This document shows, in pieces, positions 6,346-10,155 of a stretch of DNA of 10,155 nucleotides (position 1 is the first letter of the stretch; each line of letters starts with the position of its first letter). The translations under genes were made by a program, and so were the position numbers. The notes under the pieces were generated by a model. The model saw only the letters and a program-made list of their open reading frames with translations, searched no databases and was not told the origin of the DNA. Source of the stretch: an uncultured Prevotella sp. (GTDB lineage: Bacteria; Bacteroidota; Bacteroidia; Bacteroidales; Bacteroidaceae); contig CALCUV010000092.1 of NCBI GenBank assembly GCA_937906765.1, positions 1-10,155 on the forward strand. The letters are read 5' to 3'.

Positions 6346-7572
6346 TTACTTCAAAATATCACTGATTTCCTTGTAAATAGCATCGCGAGCGCCAGCATTC
6401 TTACGGATATAGTTGGCAGCCGCTGTGCCTGAACTGCGCAGGAGTTCGTCATAGGTAAGTAACTTCGTCAGGACGTCGGTGAAGTCTGCCGCATTGTGAA
6501 TTTCATACGAACCTTGGCAGGCAATGAGGTCCTGTGCCTCCTTAAACTTCTTGTTGTTCGGACCAAAGAGTACGGGACAACCATACACAGCTGCCTCAGG
6601 CACGTTATGGATTCCCACTCCGAAACCGCCACCTACGTAAGCCACCGTGGCATATCGGTAAATGCTTGAAAGCAGGCCGTAGCAGTCAATAATCAAGCAA
6701 TCTGCCTGAGCCGCCTGTTCGGGTGTCGCCTTTGAATAACGCAATGTGGGGCGCTCCAATTTACGCTCGATTTCCGAGAGATGCGCTTCGTTGACCACGT
6801 GAGGCGCAATGACCAATTTGAGATCCTTACGCTTGTTGAAATAAGGGATGAAGAGGTCTTCATCGGGCGCCCAAGAAGAACCCGCAATCAGCACCTTCTT
6901 GCCCTTAGCAAAAGCCTCAACAATGGGTAAGTCCTTCGCTTGATTCATAATGTCCAGGACACGGTCAAAACGCGTGTCGCCCGTCCGTGTTACGGCAGTG
7001 ATTCCGAGGGTTTTGAGAAGTTCGATAGACGCATCGTTCTGCACGAAGAAATGCGTGATACGTCGCAAGCACTTTGCGTAACCCTTGCCATACCAACGGA
7101 AGAAGATTTGGTCGGGACGGAAGATACTCGACACACTGTAAACGGGAATGTCCTTACGATGTAGCGCACCAATGTAATTGGGCCAAAACTCATACTTCAC
7201 GAAGAACGCCATCTTGACATTTGCCAAGCGCACGAAGCGACGCGCATTAAGTGGCGTGTCAAAAGGAAGGTAGCAAATCACGTCGGCACCTTCGTAATTC
7301 TTGCGCACTTCATAGCCCGAGGGCGAGAAGAAAGTAAGCAGAAACTTCAAGTGAGGATGTTCTGCACGGATACGCTCAATAAGAGGGCGTCCTTGCTCAA
7401 ATTCGCCGAGCGAAGCTGCGTGAATCCACACATATTGTTGCGTGGAGTCAATCTCGCGACGCAGTTTGTCAAATGTCTCATGTTGCCCCTTAATCATAAG
7501 GCGCACCTTCTTGCTAAAGAGCGCCGCTATGTGGGCTCCAAGCGAGTAGAAGAAGATTATAAGCGTGTACAT
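6346..7572 (-). CDS. waaA: 3-deoxy-D-manno-octulosonic acid (Kdo) transferase
   Basis: 408 residues from the ATG at 7572. WaaA (KdtA) moves Kdo from CMP-Kdo to the lipid A precursor on the inner face of the cytoplasmic membrane. An N-terminal membrane anchor (residues 3-20, Y-T-L-I-I-F-F-Y-S-L-G) is followed by the catalytic-base segment H-A-A-S-L-G-E57-F-E-Q-G-R-P. Further family motifs are F-F-S-P-S-G-Y-E-V, V-K-Y-E-F-W-P-N, G-D-T-R-F-D-R-V, G-S-S-W-A-P-D-E-D and, in the CMP-Kdo-binding half, G-G-G-F-G-V-G-I-H-N-V-P-E-A with F-G-P-N-N-K-K-F. A longer in-frame start at 7620 would add 16 residues, partly coded by the terminal inverted repeat of an intergenic element and ahead of the normal anchor, so it is rejected. 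It lies 326 nt downstream of gltX on the same strand. I see no promoter box of its own, so readthrough from gltX is likely. Confidence 0.93.
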   Translation of the reverse strand: MYTLIIFFYSLGAHIAALFSKKVRLMIKGQHETFDKLRREIDSTQQYVWIHAASLGEFEQGRPLIERIRAEHPHLKFLLTFFSPSGYEVRKNYEGADVICYLPFDTPLNARRFVRLANVKMAFFVKYEFWPNYIGALHRKDIPVYSVSSIFRPDQIFFRWYGKGYAKCLRRITHFFVQNDASIELLKTLGITAVTRTGDTRFDRVLDIMNQAKDLPIVEAFAKGKKVLIAGSSWAPDEDLFIPYFNKRKDLKLVIAPHVVNEAHLSEIERKLERPTLRYSKATPEQAAQADCLIIDCYGLLSSIYRYATVAYVGGGFGVGIHNVPEAAVYGCPVLFGPNNKKFKEAQDLIACQGSYEIHNAADFTDVLTKLLTYDELLRSSGTAAANYIRKNAGARDAIYKEISDILK

Positions 7573-7898
7573 GTGCTTTGAAGATGAGAGCCATCCGGAC
7601 GGCGCTCTCCCCCTGTTCATAGGGGAAACCGACGCACGAAGTAAGGACAGAGGATAAACTTGTTTATACTATGTTTTACGAGAAGGAGGAAGATGAGCGT
7701 AGCGAAATCAATCGGGACCACCGCAGGTGGTGAGGGGGTGCTGTTCCGTTAATCAAGGATTTCTTGTTAATAAGGCAGTGCTTGTTGCACCCCCTCACCG
7801 CTTGCGCGGTCCCCTCCCCCTATGAACAGGGGGAGAGCGGCTGGCGCGACATTTTTACAATGCCAAGCAACCTGAAAGAAATCCTTATAACCTAAATT
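7573..7898. other. Gene-free stretch between gltX and waaA, mostly repeat DNA
   Basis: No credible gene. It holds the nested inverted-repeat element at 7601-7841. Between the element's left outer arm and its left inner arm lie 88 nt of unassigned sequence with a small dyad, ATAAAC (7654-7659) and GTTTAT (7662-7667). I found no TAnnTTTG box on the minus strand here. Confidence 0.7.
7601..7841. repeat. Nested inverted-repeat element (REP/MITE-like) with covarying stem-loops
   Basis: Outer arms 7601-7625 and 7817-7841 are 25-nt inverted copies with one mismatch; each contains a small hairpin of C-rich and G-rich runs around GTTCAT/ATGAAC. Inner arms 7714-7741 and 7787-7813 are inverted copies sharing GGGACC at one end and GGTGAGGGGGTGC at the other. 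Between these, each has its own palindrome: ACCACC-GCA-GGTGGT on the left, and ACCGC-GCAA-GCGGT on the right copy's reverse strand. The stems differ in sequence but both pair. No open reading frame suggests a transposase and no target-site duplication was found, so if mobile it is non-autonomous. Confidence 0.75.
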
Positions 7899-9413
7899 TT
7901 AGGGAAGTTGTTCCAACGCAAAGTCAAAGCGGCGGAGCGTTTCTTCCTTGCCGAGGAATTCTGAGAGTTCGTGCATGTCAGGACCCTTACCTTCGCCCAC
8001 GAGTACAACGCGCCATGCGTTCCAAGGCTTAGCTCCTGTTTCTTCCACCCATTTATCTACCGCCTGACGCATAGGTTCGATGGTGAAATCCTCAAGGTCG
8101 GCAAGGATAGCGCGAAGTTGTTGCATTTCTGCCTTAGCGCCTTCCTTCCAGTTCTTACGTACGAACTTATCTTCGAGGTCAAACTTTGTGGGAGCCACAA
8201 AGAAGAAGTCGCAGAGGGGCCAGAGTTCCTTGATAAAGTTAATCTTCTTCATCTTCATCATACCTACCACCTGCGCCACGCGTTCGATGGGCACTTCAAT
8301 GCCGTTCTCGCGGAGGATAGCGTCGAGTGTGGGCGCGAGGGTGAGGTTGTCAGCCTTCTGCAAGTATTCGCGGTTGAACCATTGACCTTTTACGTAGTCG
8401 AACTTCGCACCGCTCTTTGAGCACTTGGCGAGGTCGAAGAGGCGCACCATATCTTCGAGCGAAAGGATTTCTTGGTCATCGCCGGGGTTCCAACCGAGGA
8501 GGGCGAGGAAGTTAATTACCGCTTCGGGCAAGTAACCACTTTCGCGATAACCCGAACTTACTTCACCCGTAGCCGCATGCCATTCCAAGGGGAATACGGG
8601 GAAGCCGAGGCGGTCGCCGTCGCGCTTCGAGAGTTTTCCCTTTCCGTCGGGCTTGAGTAGCAAGGGAAGATGCGCAAATTCAGGCATTGTGTCTTCCCAA
8701 CCAAAGGCCTTGTAGAGCAACACGTGAAGGGGCGCTGAGGGGAGCCATTCTTCGCCACGGATGACGTGAGAAATGAGCATCAAGTGGTCGTCAACAATGT
8801 TGGCAAGGTGGTATGTGGGAAGTTGGTCAGCACTTTTGTAAAGCACCTTATCGTCAAGGATAGAAGAGTTTATCACAACGCGACCGCGAATAAGGTCGTT
8901 TACAACTACGTCTTCACCGGGTTCGATTTTAAAGCGCACGACATACTGTTCACCTTTAGCAATGAGCGCTTCCACTTCTTCCGCGGCGAGCGTAAGAGAG
9001 TTGCGCATGCTGAGGCGGGTCTTTGCGTCGTACTGGAAGTTTTCTACTTCCTCGCGCTTCGCATTGAGTTCTTCGGGAGTGTCAAATGCGATGTACGCCT
9101 TGCCGTTAGCCAAGAGTTCATCGACATACTTTTTGTAAATGTCGCGACGCTCTGACTGGCGATAGGGACCGTAGTTGCCACCATAGCTTACGCCTTCGTC
9201 GAACTTGAGACCGAGCCATTCAAAGGCCTCGATGATATATTCTTCCGCGCCGGGAACGAAGCGGTTAGAGTCAGTATCTTCGATACGGAACACGAATTCG
9301 CCTCCATGCTGCTTCGCAAAGAGGTAATTATAGAGCGCTGTGCGCACACCACCAATATGAAGAGGGCCCGTAGGTGAGGGTGCGAAACGCACACGTACTT
9401 TTCTCTGAGTCAT
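7899..9413 (-). CDS. gltX: Glutamyl-tRNA synthetase
   Basis: 504 residues from the ATG at 9413, the usual bacterial GltX length. It charges tRNA-Glu with glutamate in the cytoplasm. The class I Rossmann fold begins at [11 protein letters not shown]19-I-G-G22 (the HIGH motif) and has R-I-E-D-T-D at 43-48. The K-L-S-K-R motif at 260-264 is the KMSKS loop. The C-terminal anticodon-binding region includes K-P-W-N-A-W-R at about 462-468. An upstream TTG in frame at 9446 lies inside the predicted -7 promoter box, so 9413 is the better start and places the catalytic motif normally. It is divergent from metG and probably cotranscribed with waaA downstream. The match throughout its length leaves little doubt; which tRNA set (Glu only or also Gln) cannot be settled here. 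Confidence 0.97.
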   Translation of the reverse strand: MTQRKVRVRFAPSPTGPLHIGGVRTALYNYLFAKQHGGEFVFRIEDTDSNRFVPGAEEYIIEAFEWLGLKFDEGVSYGGNYGPYRQSERRDIYKKYVDELLANGKAYIAFDTPEELNAKREEVENFQYDAKTRLSMRNSLTLAAEEVEALIAKGEQYVVRFKIEPGEDVVVNDLIRGRVVINSSILDDKVLYKSADQLPTYHLANIVDDHLMLISHVIRGEEWLPSAPLHVLLYKAFGWEDTMPEFAHLPLLLKPDGKGKLSKRDGDRLGFPVFPLEWHAATGEVSSGYRESGYLPEAVINFLALLGWNPGDDQEILSLEDMVRLFDLAKCSKSGAKFDYVKGQWFNREYLQKADNLTLAPTLDAILRENGIEVPIERVAQVVGMMKMKKINFIKELWPLCDFFFVAPTKFDLEDKFVRKNWKEGAKAEMQQLRAILADLEDFTIEPMRQAVDKWVEETGAKPWNAWRVVLVGEGKGPDMHELSEFLGKEETLRRFDFALEQLP

Positions 9414-9443
9414 AGAAATAACACTTTTTAAGATTTTACGGTG

Positions 9444-9474
9444 CAAAAGTAGGAAATTTTAAGGAGGAGGCAAA
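9444..9474 (-). promoter_or_regulatory. Predicted gltX promoter
   Basis: Read on the minus strand: TTTG (9474-9471), a 19-nt spacer, then TACTTTTG (9451-9444), followed by CA. This is a full match to TTTG-N19..21-TAnnTTTG. Transcription would start near 9437, about 24 nt before the ATG at 9413. Confidence 0.78.
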
Positions 9475-9540
9475 AATTGAGGGCGTAAAATATGCGCTGA
9501 AAATGACATATAAATTCGCACATTGGAAATGAGCGTTTTT

Positions 9541-9600
9541 AAGTCTTACTTTCGGCGCCGTAAGTTACTCTTTGTGCGCCGTAAGTAAGACTTCGTTTTT
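9541..9600 (+). terminator. Strong dyad followed by a T run in the gltX-metG gap
   Basis: 9541-9558 pairs with 9576-9593: an 11-bp perfect outer stem (AAGTCTTACTT/AAGTAAGACTT), one T-T mismatch (9552/9582), then CGGCGC/GCGCCG, over a 17-nt loop. CGTTTTT follows at 9594-9600, so on the + strand it has the form of an intrinsic terminator. No + strand gene or recognisable promoter lies upstream in the gap. GCGCCGTAAGT also occurs twice as a direct repeat (9556-9566 and 9576-9586), so the site could instead be an operator. Confidence 0.55.
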
Positions 9601-9735
9601 CCTATTAAAGGTTTTATTTTTTCGAAGTCCATCCCCCACCCCATTAAACCTGTAAAAAACGCGTGTTTTTGCGGTTTCAAGGGCGTAAAATCAAAGAAAA
9701 ACAGCGCTGGGTGTCGATGATTGAGGCGAAAAACG

Positions 9736-9743
9736 TAACTTTG
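9736..9743 (+). promoter_or_regulatory. Predicted metG -7 promoter box
   Basis: TAACTTTG at 9736-9743 matches TAnnTTTG and is followed by CA, 30 nt before the metG ATG. No convincing TTTG lies 19-21 nt upstream, so the -33 element is weak or absent. Confidence 0.6.
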
Positions 9744-9773
9744 CAAGGAAATGTAAATAATAAGTATCGCGAT

Positions 9774-10155
9774 ATGAAAGAATTTAAAAGAACACTGGTT
9801 ACTTCCGCCTTGCCTTATGCCAACGGAGGTATTCATATTGGTCACCTCGCAGGTGTGTATGTGCCTGCCGACATCTACGTACGCTATCTTCGCCTGAAGG
9901 GTGAGGAAGTGCTCTTCATCGGTGGGTCTGACGAACACGGGGTTCCCGTAACCATCCGTGCGAAAAAGGAAGGCATCACCGTGCAAGAGGTGGTTGACCG
10001 CTACCATAACTTAATCAAGAATTCATTTGCTGATTTCGGCATTTCCTTCGACGTGTATTCTCGCACAACTTCCGACACGCACAAGAAGCATGCCTCTGAC
10101 TTCTTCCGCAAGCTCTATGACACAGGTAAGTTTGTAGAACTCGAGTCGGAACAAT
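9774..10155 (+). CDS. metG: Methionyl-tRNA synthetase, N-terminal part (3' end outside window)
   Basis: The first 127 residues are visible, starting at the ATG at 9774, and the frame is open to the window end. MetG charges initiator and elongator tRNA-Met with methionine in the cytoplasm. The start reads [17 protein letters not shown]21-I-G-H24, the class I HIGH motif in its MetG setting. It continues with [17 protein letters not shown] and [13 protein letters not shown], which contains the conserved DEHG. The KMSKS loop, zinc knuckle and anticodon-binding domain lie beyond the window. It is transcribed away from gltX, from a predicted -7 box 30 nt upstream of the ATG. Confidence 0.96.
   Translation, partial: MKEFKRTLVTSALPYANGGIHIGHLAGVYVPADIYVRYLRLKGEEVLFIGGSDEHGVPVTIRAKKEGITVQEVVDRYHNLIKNSFADFGISFDVYSRTTSDTHKKHASDFFRKLYDTGKFVELESEQ

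Larger units (their letters stand above)
9414..9773. other. Divergent intergenic region between gltX and metG
   Basis: 360 nt with no credible gene. From left to right it holds the gltX promoter (minus strand, 9444-9474), a strong dyad with a T run (9541-9600), and the metG -7 box (9736-9743). Between the last two there is AT-rich sequence with a small dyad, AAAAAC (9655-9660) and GTTTTT (9665-9670). The 11-nt string GGGCGTAAAAT occurs at 9481-9491 and again at 9681-9691. Confidence 0.7.

Noticed and set aside
7573..7620. Longer waaA start at 7620
   Set aside because: The 16 extra residues are partly coded by the terminal inverted repeat of the intergenic element and precede the normal WaaA N-terminal membrane anchor.
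9414..9446. Longer gltX start (TTG at 9446)
   Set aside because: The codon lies inside the predicted -7 promoter box, and GltX proteins normally begin a few residues before the R-F-A-P-S-P-T-G motif, as from 9413.
9546..10007. 153-codon open frame on the minus strand over the metG start and the gap
   Set aside because: Most of it is antisense to the well-conserved metG start and to the dyad, and it has no recognisable domain.

Overview
The window looks like chromosomal DNA of a Bacteroidales bacterium, probably Prevotella-like (genus is inference). The reasons are: four predicted promoters with the Bacteroidetes -7 box TAnnTTTG; no convincing Shine-Dalgarno sequences; several protein families typical of the phylum (two-FtsX-domain permease, four-helix-bundle 'suffix' protein, long TlpA-type thioredoxin with a beta-rich N-terminal half, DUF4476-like protein, secreted choloylglycine hydrolase family enzyme); and an enzyme for Kdo-containing lipid A.

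Layout, left to right. (1) 1-1536, + strand: C-terminal part of an ABC-type FtsX/MacB-like permease whose 5' end lies outside the window. (2) 1542-4396, + strand: a consensus promoter, a leader carrying nine 9-bp TCTAGA-type repeats, then a two-gene unit of a four-helix-bundle protein and a secreted TlpA-like thioredoxin. (3) 4395-4957: a 7/21-bp repeat array that starts inside the tlpA-like stop codon, an 8-bp repeat array that runs up to the next ATG, and a small secreted DUF4476-like protein. (4) 4983-5106: two tandem hairpins with the same tail, then a promoter and a secreted choloylglycine/penicillin V hydrolase family enzyme (5175-6242), closed by a hairpin terminator shared with the convergent gene. 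(5) 9413-6346, - strand: gltX (glutamyl-tRNA synthetase) followed by waaA (Kdo transferase), separated by a 241-bp nested inverted-repeat element. (6) 9414-9773: divergent intergenic region with promoters for gltX and metG and a strong dyad; metG (+ strand) starts at 9774 and runs off the end.

The left half is envelope and accessory functions (export, periplasmic redox, secreted hydrolase), with tandem repeats next to several genes. The right half is housekeeping: two aminoacyl-tRNA synthetases and lipid A core assembly. I found no phage, transposase, CRISPR, tRNA or rRNA. The unusual content is in the intergenic DNA: three short tandem arrays with periods of 7, 8 and 9 bp, a REP/MITE-like element with covarying stem-loops, and several long hairpins. 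Three likely start-codon corrections (5175, 7572 and 9413) are supported by promoter position, repeat overlap or signal-peptide logic.
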